Source of the DNA: Pseudolysinimonas sp051954455
Lineage (GTDB): Bacteria; Actinomycetota; Actinomycetes; Actinomycetales; Microbacteriaceae
Reading direction: 5' to 3'
Length of the DNA: 64,000 nucleotides
Assembly (NCBI RefSeq): GCF_051954455.1
Contig: NZ_JBQCHS010000030.1
Location: 62,001-126,000 of the forward strand
Shown: piece by piece, positions 42,160 to 49,435 of the stretch
How the letters are laid out: each line of letters opens with the position of its first letter
How positions within the stretch are numbered: position 1 is the first letter of the stretch
The notes under the pieces: model-generated
The model's database searches: none
What the model was told of the DNA's origin: nothing
What the model saw: the letters and a program-made list of their open reading frames with translations, nothing else
Position numbers and translations under genes: made by a program

Positions 42160-43020
42160 GTGACGGACGACGACGCGGCACGGCCGCTCACCCCGCTGGA
42201 CCTCGGCGACGGCCGCACGATCCTCGTCGACGACAGCGGACCGAGCACCCGGGAGGACCCGGCGCTGTTCTGGCATCACGGTTCGCCGCACACCGGCGCC
42301 CTCTACGAGCCGCTGCTCGGCATCGCGCGCGAGCGGGGGCTGCGCATCGTGGCCGTCGCGCGACCGGGGTACGGCGGGAGCGAACCCCGTCCGGGCCGGA
42401 CCGTCGCCGACTCCGCGCGTGACGCGCTGGAGGCGGCCGACCGGCTCGGCCTCGGTCGGCTCCTCGCGCTCGGCGCCTCCGGCGGCGGCCCGCACGCCCT
42501 CGCCATGGCGGCGCTCGCCGAGCCGGGCCGGATGGTCGGCGTCGTGGCGCAGGCGTCGCCCGCGCCCTTCGACGGCACGGATGCCTGGTGGCGGGGCATG
42601 GCCGACGACGGCGGGTTGCGCGTCGCGGTCCGCGGTCGGGATGCCCGCCTCGCGCACGCCGAGACGGACGAGTTCGACCCGGCGAGCTTCGTCGACACCG
42701 ACTACGCGGCGCTGGAGGGGGAGTGGGCCGCCCTCGGGCGGGACGCGGGCGTTCATGCGGCGGCGTTCGGGCCGGTCGGACTCGTGGACGACGACGTCGC
42801 GTTCACCCATCCTTGGGGCGTCGAGCTCGCGCGGATCGCCGCTCCGGTCGTGCTGCTCCAGGGCGCCCGCGATCGGGTGATCCCCCCGGCCCATGCGCAG
42901 CTGATCGCCGCGGCGGTGGCGGATGCCGAGGTCCGCATCGACCATGCAGCCGGTCACGTGGCGGCGCTGGGCGGGCTGCCGGCGGCGATCGACGCGGTCC
43001 TTGCCAGAATGGGGGGATGA
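42160..43020 (+). CDS. Alpha/beta hydrolase
   Basis: A 286-aa hydrolase. It has HHGSPHTGALYEP as the oxyanion-hole His-Gly region, ARPGYGGSEPRPG, nucleophile Ser in LGASGGGPHALAMA, acid in LLQGARDRVIPPAHAQ and His in HAAGHVAAL. The natural substrate is unknown. Start GTG 42160 has no clear SD and only a poor -10, so the start is uncertain by a few codons. It is followed by phosphoribosyltransferase and S51-like genes, each with 4-bp overlaps, in one operon. Confidence 0.87.
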   Translation: MTDDDAARPLTPLDLGDGRTILVDDSGPSTREDPALFWHHGSPHTGALYEPLLGIARERGLRIVAVARPGYGGSEPRPGRTVADSARDALEAADRLGLGRLLALGASGGGPHALAMAALAEPGRMVGVVAQASPAPFDGTDAWWRGMADDGGLRVAVRGRDARLAHAETDEFDPASFVDTDYAALEGEWAALGRDAGVHAAAFGPVGLVDDDVAFTHPWGVELARIAAPVVLLQGARDRVIPPAHAQLIAAAVADAEVRIDHAAGHVAALGGLPAAIDAVLARMGG

Positions 43021-43517
43021 GCGACGAGCGCGAGGTCCTGACGTACGAGCTGTTCGGCCGGGCGGCCCGCGAACTGGCCCAGACGATCGCCGACGACCGC
43101 TTCCAGCCCGACGCGATCGTCGGCATCGCGCGCGGCGGCCTCACCCTCGCCGGCGCCCTCGGTTACGCCCTCGACGTGAAGATGCTCGGCAGCCTCAACG
43201 TCGAGTTCTACACGGGTGTCGGTTCGACGCTCGAGGCGCCGGTCGTGCTGCCGCCGACCCTCGACCAGGACTCGCTGCGCGGCAAGAGGGTCCTCCTCGT
43301 CGACGATGTGGCCGACTCGGGTCGCACTCTCGCGATGGTGCTCGAGTTGCTGCGCGCCGGCGGCGGCGAGGTCCGCACCGTCTGCATCTACAGCAAACCC
43401 TCGACGATCGAGGAGCCGTACTACGTCTGGAAGCGCACCGACCGCTGGATCAACTTCCCCTGGTCGGTCGAGGGCCCGGTGACGGCGCGGACGTCGGCCA
43501 CCGTGGTCGACGCGTGA
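43017..43517 (+). CDS. Phosphoribosyltransferase (xanthine-guanine type)
   Basis: A 166-aa PRTase. The PRPP loop is LLVDDVADSGRTL, with IVGIARGGLTLAG as the upstream Arg-Gly loop and KRTDRWINFPWS near the C-terminus as in XGPRT-like proteins. A role in salvage of guanine, xanthine or hypoxanthine is likely but the base is not decided by sequence. ATG 43017 overlaps the hydrolase stop; the next gene overlaps by GTGA. Confidence 0.9.
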   Translation: MSDEREVLTYELFGRAARELAQTIADDRFQPDAIVGIARGGLTLAGALGYALDVKMLGSLNVEFYTGVGSTLEAPVVLPPTLDQDSLRGKRVLLVDDVADSGRTLAMVLELLRAGGGEVRTVCIYSKPSTIEEPYYVWKRTDRWINFPWSVEGPVTARTSATVVDA

Positions 43518-44233
43518 GCATCCATCTGGTCGGCGGCGGCTGGCGCCCGGCCGGCGACGCCGACGTCGTCGGGGTGTTCCTGGAGGAGGCGGCCGGCCGT
43601 GCCGCGGGCTCCGGCCGGATGGTCCCGCGCATCGGCGTCCTCCTCGTGGTGCCGGACGACGCCGAGGGCGACCCCGCGGAGTTCGCCGCCGCGTTCGCCG
43701 CCGTCGCGCCGGCCCAGCCCGTCGTGACCGCGATCGCGGAGGGCGAGGTTTTCACGAGCGCGGTGCTCTCCGACATCGACGGACTGGTCGTCGGCGGGGG
43801 CCTGGCCCCGGCGTATCTGGCCGCGGTCCACCCGCTCATCGACGAGATCCGCCTGCTCGTGGGCGACGGACTGCCGTACCTCGGCTACTCGGCGGGCGCC
43901 ATGATCGCGGCCGACCGCGCGATCGTCGGCGGGTGGCGCATGGACGGCGTCCCGGTCTGCCCCGCGGAGACCGCCGAGGACCTGGACGAGGTCGCGGTCG
44001 CGGAGGGCATCGGTCTCGTCGACCTGGCCGTCGACGTGCACGCCGCGCAGTGGGGCACCCTCGGCCGGCTCGTCGCCGCGACCGAGGGCGGTCTCGTCGA
44101 GGGCGGCGTCGCGATCGACGAGGGGACCGTCCTCATCGTCAACGACGACGGCCTGCGGATCTCGGGCGCCGGCAACGTGTGGCGGGTGCTCGACGACGCG
44201 GCCGGCATCCTCGTCGGCACGCTCGACGCGTAG
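43514..44233 (+). CDS. Type 1 glutamine amidotransferase-like protein (S51 peptidase fold)
   Basis: A 239-aa protein with the S51/dipeptidase E arrangement: IDGLVVGGGLAPAYLAAV before the nucleophile Ser in LGYSAGAMIAADRAIVGG, then VDVHAAQWGTLGRLVAA with the His. Cyanophycinase and aspartyl dipeptidase are relatives. No aspartyl-specific residues can be assigned by eye. Third gene of the hydrolase/PRTase/S51 operon, start GTG 43514. Confidence 0.8.
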   Translation: MSIHLVGGGWRPAGDADVVGVFLEEAAGRAAGSGRMVPRIGVLLVVPDDAEGDPAEFAAAFAAVAPAQPVVTAIAEGEVFTSAVLSDIDGLVVGGGLAPAYLAAVHPLIDEIRLLVGDGLPYLGYSAGAMIAADRAIVGGWRMDGVPVCPAETAEDLDEVAVAEGIGLVDLAVDVHAAQWGTLGRLVAATEGGLVEGGVAIDEGTVLIVNDDGLRISGAGNVWRVLDDAAGILVGTLDA

Positions 44234-44239
44234 TCGCGG

Positions 44240-44941
44240 ATGACCGTCCGGAAGCCGCTCGACGAGCTCGTCGACCCGGGCTGGGCGCGAGCCCTCGCGC
44301 CCGTCGCCCCGCAGATCGCGCGGATGGGCGACGTCCTCCGCGCGGAGACCGCGGCGGGGCGGCGCTATCTGCCCGAGGGGCGGCGCGTGCTGCGCGCCTT
44401 CGAGCAGGCGTTCGACGAAGTGCGCGTGCTCATCGTCGGCCAGGACCCCTACCCGACCCCCGGGCATCCGATCGGCCTGTCGTTCGCCGTGGACCCGGAC
44501 GTGCGCCCCGTCCCGCGGAGCCTCCAGAACATCTATCGTGAGCTGCGCGACGACCTCGGCGTCGCGACGCCCGAGCACGGCGACCTGAGCGCCTGGTCGC
44601 GTCAGGGCGTGCTGCTGCTGAACCGCTCGCTCACGGTGCAGGCGGGGTCGAGCGGATCGCATCGCGGCAAGGGCTGGGAGCCGATCACCGAGCACGCGAT
44701 CCGCGCGCTGGTCGCCCGCGGGACGCCGCTCGTCGCGATCCTCTGGGGGCGCGACGCGGGCACCCTGCGGCCGCTTCTGGGGGCGACGCCCGTCATCGCC
44801 TCCGCGCACCCGAGCCCGCTCTCCGCCTCGAACGGGTTCTTCGGCTCCCGGCCGTTCAGCCGGGCGAACGCCCTGCTCGAGGGGATGGGCGCGGCTCCGG
44901 TCGACTGGCGGCTCCCGCCGTCGCCGCCCGCGCTCGCCTAG
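44240..44941 (+). CDS. ung: Uracil-DNA glycosylase, family 1
   Basis: Removes uracil from DNA. The 233 aa carry motif A as GQDPYPTPGHPIGLSF, with the water-activating Asp at residue 69. The usual His after Tyr is Pro, as common in actinobacteria. LNRSLTVQ and the motif B loop HPSPLSA are intact. Start ATG 44240, 6 bp after the S51 gene, so likely in that operon. Its TAG stop forms the start of the TAGGCT -10 box of the next gene. Confidence 0.95.
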   Translation: MTVRKPLDELVDPGWARALAPVAPQIARMGDVLRAETAAGRRYLPEGRRVLRAFEQAFDEVRVLIVGQDPYPTPGHPIGLSFAVDPDVRPVPRSLQNIYRELRDDLGVATPEHGDLSAWSRQGVLLLNRSLTVQAGSSGSHRGKGWEPITEHAIRALVARGTPLVAILWGRDAGTLRPLLGATPVIASAHPSPLSASNGFFGSRPFSRANALLEGMGAAPVDWRLPPSPPALA

Positions 44942-44944
44942 GCT
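44939..44944 (+). promoter_or_regulatory. -10 hexamer (TAGGCT) overlapping the ung stop codon
   Basis: TAGGCT contains the ung TAG stop and ends 7 bp before ATG 44952, so the acetyltransferase may have its own leaderless transcript. Confidence 0.45.
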
Positions 44945-44951
44945 CGGACGC

Positions 44952-45539
44952 ATGCTGGAGGAGGAGTACAACCCGCGCCGCGAACTGCCGCGCCACCTCC
45001 GTCCCGCCCCCGAGCCGGAGCCGGAGTTCGCGTTCGAGATCCGCGCCGCGGAGCCGACCGACGTGCCCGACATGCGCGAGATCTACAACCACTACGTCGC
45101 CAACTCCACGGTCACCTTCGACGAGGACGCGCTGACGCTCAAGGAGTTCCGCGACAAGTTCCGTCGCGGCGTCCAGGGCGGGTATCCGTGGATCGTCGCC
45201 GTGTCGCCGAGCGGTCAGGTCCTCGGCTACGCGAACGTGTCGCCCTGGAAGGAGAAGGCGGCCTACCGGTACACGGTCGAGGACTCCATCTACCTGCGCG
45301 CCGCCGCCACCGGCAAGGGGCTCGGCACGGCGCTGTTCCGGGAGCTCCTCGACCGCTCGCGCGACGCCGGCATGAAGGAGGTCATTGCGGTGATCGCGGA
45401 CAAGGGCGCGGAGGCGTCGATCGCGATGCACAAGCGTTTCGGCTTCACCGAGGTCGGGCACATGGGCAAGGTCGGGTTCAAGTTCGACCGCTGGCTCGGC
45501 ACCTACATGCTGCAGAAGAGCCTCAAGAAGAAGCGATAG
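44952..45539 (+). CDS. GNAT N-acetyltransferase, phosphinothricin acetyltransferase-like
   Basis: A 195-aa GNAT enzyme. EIRAAEPTDVPDMREIYNHY, EDSIYLRAAATGKGLGTALF (acetyl-CoA loop) and ADKGAEASIAMHKRFGFTEV match the PAT/Bar-type family, which acetylates phosphinothricin-like or methionine sulfoximine-type amines. A basic KKR tail follows. The acidic N-terminus (LEEEYNPRRELP) is extra. Substrate unproven; intrinsic resistance is possible but not shown. Confidence 0.87.
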   Translation: MLEEEYNPRRELPRHLRPAPEPEPEFAFEIRAAEPTDVPDMREIYNHYVANSTVTFDEDALTLKEFRDKFRRGVQGGYPWIVAVSPSGQVLGYANVSPWKEKAAYRYTVEDSIYLRAAATGKGLGTALFRELLDRSRDAGMKEVIAVIADKGAEASIAMHKRFGFTEVGHMGKVGFKFDRWLGTYMLQKSLKKKR

Positions 45540-45567
45540 GCCTTCAGAGGCATCGAGAGGGGAACCC

Positions 45568-46050
45568 GTGACCGTCCATCAGCTTCGTCTGGTCCTCGAG
45601 GTCGACGACGTCGACGCCGCCGTCCGGTTCTACCGTGAGGCGCTCGGCCTGCCCGAAGCGGAGGCCTACGAGGCCGCCGGCGGTGCGCGCGTCGCGATCC
45701 TGCCCATCGAGACGGCGACGCTCGAGCTCGCCAACCGCGCCCAGATCGAGTTCATCGACGAGGTCGAGGTCGGGCACCCGGTCGCGCACCCGTTCCCCGG
45801 CCGCATCCGCGTCGCGTTCGAGGTGACGGACGCGGAGGCCGCCGCGATCGACCTCGAGGCCGCCGGGGCGACGCCGGTGGCCCCGCCCACGCGGACGCCG
45901 TGGGACTCGCTGAACGCCCGGGCCGAGGCGCCCGACGGGATGCAGGTGACGGTGTTCCAGGAGCTGGGCGCGGGAGCCGCCCGCCACGAGCGCGCGGGCG
46001 ACGGCGTCGAGCCGGGGGCGGGCTCGGGCCCCGACGGCGCGGCCGGCTGA
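45568..46050 (+). CDS. VOC (glyoxalase/bleomycin resistance) superfamily protein
   Basis: A 160-aa protein with a single VOC domain: LRLVLEVDDVDAAVRFYREA, ALGLPEAEAYEAAG, VAFEVTDAEAAAIDLEAAG, TRTPWDSLNARAEAPDGMQV. Metal ligands cannot be fixed by eye. The last 30 residues are Gly/Ala-rich and variable. GAGAGGGG is the SD before GTG 45568. The role is unknown; the family includes dioxygenases, isomerases and drug-binding proteins. Confidence 0.85.
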   Translation: MTVHQLRLVLEVDDVDAAVRFYREALGLPEAEAYEAAGGARVAILPIETATLELANRAQIEFIDEVEVGHPVAHPFPGRIRVAFEVTDAEAAAIDLEAAGATPVAPPTRTPWDSLNARAEAPDGMQVTVFQELGAGAARHERAGDGVEPGAGSGPDGAAG

Positions 46051-46089
46051 GCTCGTCGACACCGGGGCGCCGCGTCGATCTCGGCGGGC

Positions 46090-46557
46090 TCACCCGGCGA
46101 GGGTCAGGACCAGCTCCGTGACGTCCTCGCCGCGCGCCGCGGCGAACGTCACCTCGCGTCCGGTGAGGCGGAAGCCCGCCTTCTCGAGCACGCGACGCGA
46201 TGCGGCGTTGTCCTCGGCGACCCGGCCCCCGAGGGGGCGCTCGGCGACCTCGGCGAGCAGCGCCCGCACGGCCGCCGTGGCGATGCCGCGCCCCCACCGC
46301 TCCGGCGCGACCGAGTAGCCGATCTGCAGCACGCCGTCCATCGGATAGCAGCAGACCATCCCGGCGAACGCGCCGTCCGCCTCGACGATCCAGGTGCGGT
46401 TCTCGGGGACGGTCGTGATGAGCGCCCAGTGCGCCGGCCAGGTCTCGCGCGTGCGCGGCGCCCCGAAGGCCGCCATCGCGGCGACGCGCGGGTCGGCCTC
46501 GAGCGCGAACAGCGGCTCAGAGTCCTCCGGGCGGAGGTCGCGGAGCCGCACGTCCAT
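46090..46557 (-). CDS. GNAT-family N-acetyltransferase (RimJ/RimL-like)
   Basis: A 155-aa GNAT protein: VRLRDLRPEDSEPLFALEAD start, IGYSVAPERWGRGIATAAVR as the acetyl-CoA motif A, and EDNAASRRVLEKAGFRLTG. This type often acetylates N-terminal amines of ribosomal proteins or small amines; substrate unknown. ATG 46557 is 14 bp after the ABC permease stop, so it may be the last gene of the YtrABC-like operon. Confidence 0.9.
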   Translation of the reverse strand: MDVRLRDLRPEDSEPLFALEADPRVAAMAAFGAPRTRETWPAHWALITTVPENRTWIVEADGAFAGMVCCYPMDGVLQIGYSVAPERWGRGIATAAVRALLAEVAERPLGGRVAEDNAASRRVLEKAGFRLTGREVTFAAARGEDVTELVLTLAG

Positions 46558-46571
46558 GGGTCGATCCTGCC

Positions 46572-47333
46572 TCACGACTTCGGGGTGGCGCCCCGCAGGA
46601 TGAGGAAGCCCGCGACGGCGAAGACCGCGGTCGGAACGAGACTCCAGAGCGCGAGCCCGAGCGGCAGGCTCGCATCGAGCCAGCGGCCGAAGGCCGACCA
46701 GGCGTCGAGCAGCGCGATCACCAGGCCGGCGAGCACGACGATCGCCAGCAGGATCCCGCCGAAGATCAGGAGCCCGTTGCGCCCCCATCGCACGAACACC
46801 GAGCCGAACGCCGAGCCCGTGAACGTGAAGAACAGGAACAGGCAGAAAATGACGGCGATGCGCTCGCCCCAATTCTCGCCGAAGTACACCGGCGTGAACA
46901 TCCGGCCCTGCAGGCCCCATCCGTTCGTCGCCCGCTCGAGGAGGCCGAGGACGGTGATCGTCGCCGTGAAGACCGCCGACATCGCGACGAAGACGACGCT
47001 CGATCCGAGGGAGAAGTCGCGGCGGGTGGCGCCGTAGCCGAGCGCGAGCCGGAACGTGTTGTTCATGGCTTGGATCGCGACCACCGCCATGTAGAAGAAG
47101 ATCCACGCGGTCGACCCGGAGTAGCTGAACCCCTCCGCGAAGTCCGTCTTGCCCGGGGACGAGATGACGACAATGGCCCAGATCGCCAGGTTCAGCAGGA
47201 AGATCGCCGCGAGCACGATGAAGGGCGTTACCGCGATCGTCATCGGGTTGGCGAAGTACAGGCGGATGACGCTCCCGATCCGGCTCGAGCCGAGGCGGCG
47301 CGACGGGGCGGGGGCGATCGCGGCGGCGGTCAT
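46572..47333 (-). CDS. ABC transporter permease of YtrABC-like operon
   Basis: A 253-aa membrane protein with six helices: ANPMTIAVTPFIVLAAIFLL, WIFFYMAVVAIQAM, LGSSVVFVAMSAVFTATITV, AVIFCLFLFFTFTGSAFGS, LIFGGILLAIVVLAGLVI, LALWSLVPTAVFAVAGFLI. The loop NTFRLALGYGATRRDFSLGS is typical of these permeases. It overlaps the ATPase gene by ATGA. Such GntR-linked exporters respond to cell-wall antibiotics in firmicutes; the role here is unproven. Confidence 0.85.
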   Translation of the reverse strand: MTAAAIAPAPSRRLGSSRIGSVIRLYFANPMTIAVTPFIVLAAIFLLNLAIWAIVVISSPGKTDFAEGFSYSGSTAWIFFYMAVVAIQAMNNTFRLALGYGATRRDFSLGSSVVFVAMSAVFTATITVLGLLERATNGWGLQGRMFTPVYFGENWGERIAVIFCLFLFFTFTGSAFGSVFVRWGRNGLLIFGGILLAIVVLAGLVIALLDAWSAFGRWLDASLPLGLALWSLVPTAVFAVAGFLILRGATPKS

Positions 47334-48226
47334 GCGAACTCCTTCTCGGACGTGCGGGTGAGGTGGACGACGAGCTGCTGCAGCGAGACCGGCCCGAGCT
47401 CCAGCCCGGCCGCGCTCGCGGCGGCGCGCTCGTCGGGACGGAGCCCGGCGACGGTGACGGAGGCGAGGCCGCCGATCCCGTCGCGGTGCAGCACCTCGCG
47501 CGAGCCGAGGAACGCGTCGATCTTCTGGCGGGGCCCGACGAGCGTCGTGGCGCTCTCGCGCAGCTCCTCCGCGTCCTCGTCGAGGATCATCCGGCCCCGG
47601 TCGATGACGAGCACGTGCTCGAGGAGGTTCGCGACCTCGTCGATCAGGTGGCTCGACAGCACGATGGTGCGCGGGTGCTCCGCGAAGTCGGCGAGCAGCC
47701 GGTCGTAGAACGTCTGCCGCGCGACCGCGTCGAGGCCGAGGTAGGGCTCGTCGAAGAAGGTCAGCGGCGCGCGGCTGGCCAGGCCGACGATGACGCCGAC
47801 GGCACTCAGCTGGCCGCGGGAGAGCTTCTTGATGCGCCGGGTCATCGGCAGCTCGAAGTCGTCGACGAGCCGGGCCGCGAACTCCGCGTCCCAGTTCTCG
47901 AAGAACCACGGGGCGCTCCGCAGCACGTGCTTGACCTTGAAGTCGTCGGGGTAGCGCTGGCTCTCCTTGATGAAGCAGAGCTGCTGCAGCACGCCCGCGT
48001 TCTCGGCCGGCGCGTGCCCGAAGACCTCGAGCTCACCCGCGGTCGGGAAGTCCTGCCCGGTGAGCAGGTGCATGAGCGTCGTCTTGCCGGCGCCGTTGCG
48101 GCCGAGCAGGCCGTAGATGCGGTCCCGTTGGAGCTCGAACGCGACGTCGTCGATGGCCGTCACGTCGCCGAAGCGGCGGGTGAGCCCGGTCGCGCGGACG
48201 ATCGGGTCCGGTTCGGCGCGGGTCAT
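47330..48226 (-). CDS. ABC transporter ATP-binding protein of YtrABC-like operon
   Basis: A 298-aa ATPase. Walker A is GRNGAGKTT, the Q-loop IKESQRYP, the signature LSRGQ in place of LSGGQ, Walker B LTFFDEPYLGLD, with switch His in SSHL. The C-terminal ~75 residues form an extra domain after LVIDRGRMILDEDAEELR. It sits between the GntR gene (ATGA overlap) and the permease. The changed signature residue is seen in related GntR-linked ATPases. Confidence 0.92.
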   Translation of the reverse strand: MTRAEPDPIVRATGLTRRFGDVTAIDDVAFELQRDRIYGLLGRNGAGKTTLMHLLTGQDFPTAGELEVFGHAPAENAGVLQQLCFIKESQRYPDDFKVKHVLRSAPWFFENWDAEFAARLVDDFELPMTRRIKKLSRGQLSAVGVIVGLASRAPLTFFDEPYLGLDAVARQTFYDRLLADFAEHPRTIVLSSHLIDEVANLLEHVLVIDRGRMILDEDAEELRESATTLVGPRQKIDAFLGSREVLHRDGIGGLASVTVAGLRPDERAAASAAGLELGPVSLQQLVVHLTRTSEKEFA

Positions 48227-48576
48227 GCCCGACCTCCCCGGATCATGTCGGCGAGCTGCCCGGGCGCGATGCCGAGCTTGTCGGCCTCGGCCAGGAGGGG
48301 CAGCACGTACTGCTCCCGGAACTGCTCACGGCGGGCGGCCATGATGCGGGCGCGGGCGCCCTCGGCGACGAACATGCCGATCCCTCTCTTCTTGTAGAGG
48401 ATCCCGCGGTCGACGAGCAGGTTGACGCCCTTGCCGGCCGTGGCCGGATTGATGCGATGGAAGGCGGCGAACTCGTTGGTCGACGGGACCTGGGTCTCCT
48501 CGGGGAGCGCCTCGGAGAGGATGTCGTTCTCGATCAGCTCGGCGATCTGGAGGAAGATCGCGCGGCTGTCATCCAC
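48223..48576 (-). CDS. GntR-family regulator, YtrA subfamily
   Basis: A 117-aa repressor. The N-terminal wHTH reads IFLQIAELIENDILSEALPE, TQVPSTNEFAAFHRINPATA, GKGVNLLVDRGILYKKRGIG, with a short C-terminal dimer helix, the compact YtrA size. First gene of the operon with an ABC ATPase and permease. A 26-bp palindrome with 10-bp perfect arms covers its promoter, as expected for self-repression. Confidence 0.92.
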   Translation of the reverse strand: MDDSRAIFLQIAELIENDILSEALPEETQVPSTNEFAAFHRINPATAGKGVNLLVDRGILYKKRGIGMFVAEGARARIMAARREQFREQYVLPLLAEADKLGIAPGQLADMIRGGRA

Positions 48577-48593
48577 GGTGCGCCCCGGTCATC

Positions 48594-48639
48594 TGGTTCA
48601 TTACTCGACTAATGAACCATCGAACCGACCCGCTGTCAA
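48594..48639 (-). promoter_or_regulatory. GntR/YtrA promoter and 26-bp operator palindrome
   Basis: Arms TGGTTCATTA (48594-48603) and TAATGAACCA (48610-48619) are perfect inverted repeats around a 6-bp centre. On the minus strand TTGACA (48639-48634) is a perfect -35, 17 bp before TTCATT inside the palindrome. The repressor would cover the -10 region. Confidence 0.7.
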
Positions 48640-49412
48640 CCCTCGAAGCCGATGACCCGCGCCGCCGTGCGGATTAGGGCGCGGCGCGGCACGAGCCGGG
48701 TCCCGGCCGCGAACGCGGCGTTGAGGCGCCCCGAGATCGCGACCGGGGGAGTCGAGCGCCGGTCGAGCGCGCGCAGCGCGGTCGCCGTCACCTGCTCCAC
48801 GGTCTGCATCGGCCCGCCGCCCGAGAGCTCGCGCCCCACGACATCGAAGAACTCGGTCCGGGTGACGCCGGGGCAGAGCGCCGTCACCTTCACGCCGTGC
48901 GGCTTCGCCTCCCACCAGATCGCCTCGGTGAAGCTGCGCACGAACGCCTTCGATGCGGCGTACACCGCCTGACCCGGGACCGGCTGGAACGACGCTGTGC
49001 TCGCGACGTTGACGATCGCCCCGCCGCGCGCCGCGATGAGATCGGGCAGGAACGCACGCGTGACGTCGACCAGGGCGCGGACATCGGTGTCGATCATCCC
49101 GGCCGAGACCTCCGGATCCGTCCCGGCGAACGCGCCGAAGGAGCCGAAGCCCGCCGCATTGACGATCGTGTCGACCGGGCCGCCGACGAGGTCGTGCAGG
49201 CGCGCACCCGCCCGCGGCTCCGCAAGATCGACCGGGAGCACCTCGACGCGGACCCCGGCGCTCGCCGCGAGCTCGTCGGCCAGGCGTCGCAGGCGCTCCT
49301 CGCGCCGGGCGACGAGGACGAGGTCCGAGCCGCGGCGCGCGAGGGCGCGGGCGAGATCCTCACCGATCCCGGAGCTGGCGCCGGTGACGAGCGAGAGGTG
49401 CGGCTGGTACAT
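48636..49412 (-). CDS. SDR-family oxidoreductase
   Basis: A 258-aa short-chain dehydrogenase. The cofactor loop is LVTGASSGIGEDLARALAR, IVNAAGFGSFG replaces NNAG, and the catalytic pair is in STASFQPVPGQAVYAASKAF. The long C-terminal region LRALDRRSTPPVAISGRLNA is typical of DltE-like SDRs. Its stop overlaps the -35 region of the GntR operon. Leaderless from TACGCT. The substrate is not known. Confidence 0.88.
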   Translation of the reverse strand: MYQPHLSLVTGASSGIGEDLARALARRGSDLVLVARREERLRRLADELAASAGVRVEVLPVDLAEPRAGARLHDLVGGPVDTIVNAAGFGSFGAFAGTDPEVSAGMIDTDVRALVDVTRAFLPDLIAARGGAIVNVASTASFQPVPGQAVYAASKAFVRSFTEAIWWEAKPHGVKVTALCPGVTRTEFFDVVGRELSGGGPMQTVEQVTATALRALDRRSTPPVAISGRLNAAFAAGTRLVPRRALIRTAARVIGFEG

Positions 49413-49419
49413 GGTGCCG

Positions 49420-49429
49420 AGCGTAGGCT
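49420..49429. promoter_or_regulatory. Overlapping divergent -10 elements (SDR / amidase)
   Basis: AGCGTAGGCT reads TAGGCT on plus (49424-49429) and TACGCT on minus (49425-49420), sharing one TA step, 6 and 7 bp from the two starts. The same design occurs at 26616 and 39818. Confidence 0.5.
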
Positions 49430-49435
49430 CGGCGG

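Noticed and set aside
38580..42248. 1222-residue minus-strand frame spanning several genes
   Set aside because: Composite shadow frame in high-GC DNA. Only its short MSIASPAV...DNARFL part is real and belongs to the broken acyltransferase.
39831..43517. SDR, MFS, hydrolase and PRTase genes as a biosynthetic cluster
   Set aside because: Strands alternate with separate promoters, and no core synthase or tailoring set is present.
43514..44233. Cyanophycinase with cyanophycin metabolism
   Set aside because: Only the S51 fold is visible; no cyanophycin synthetase or isoaspartyl dipeptidase nearby.
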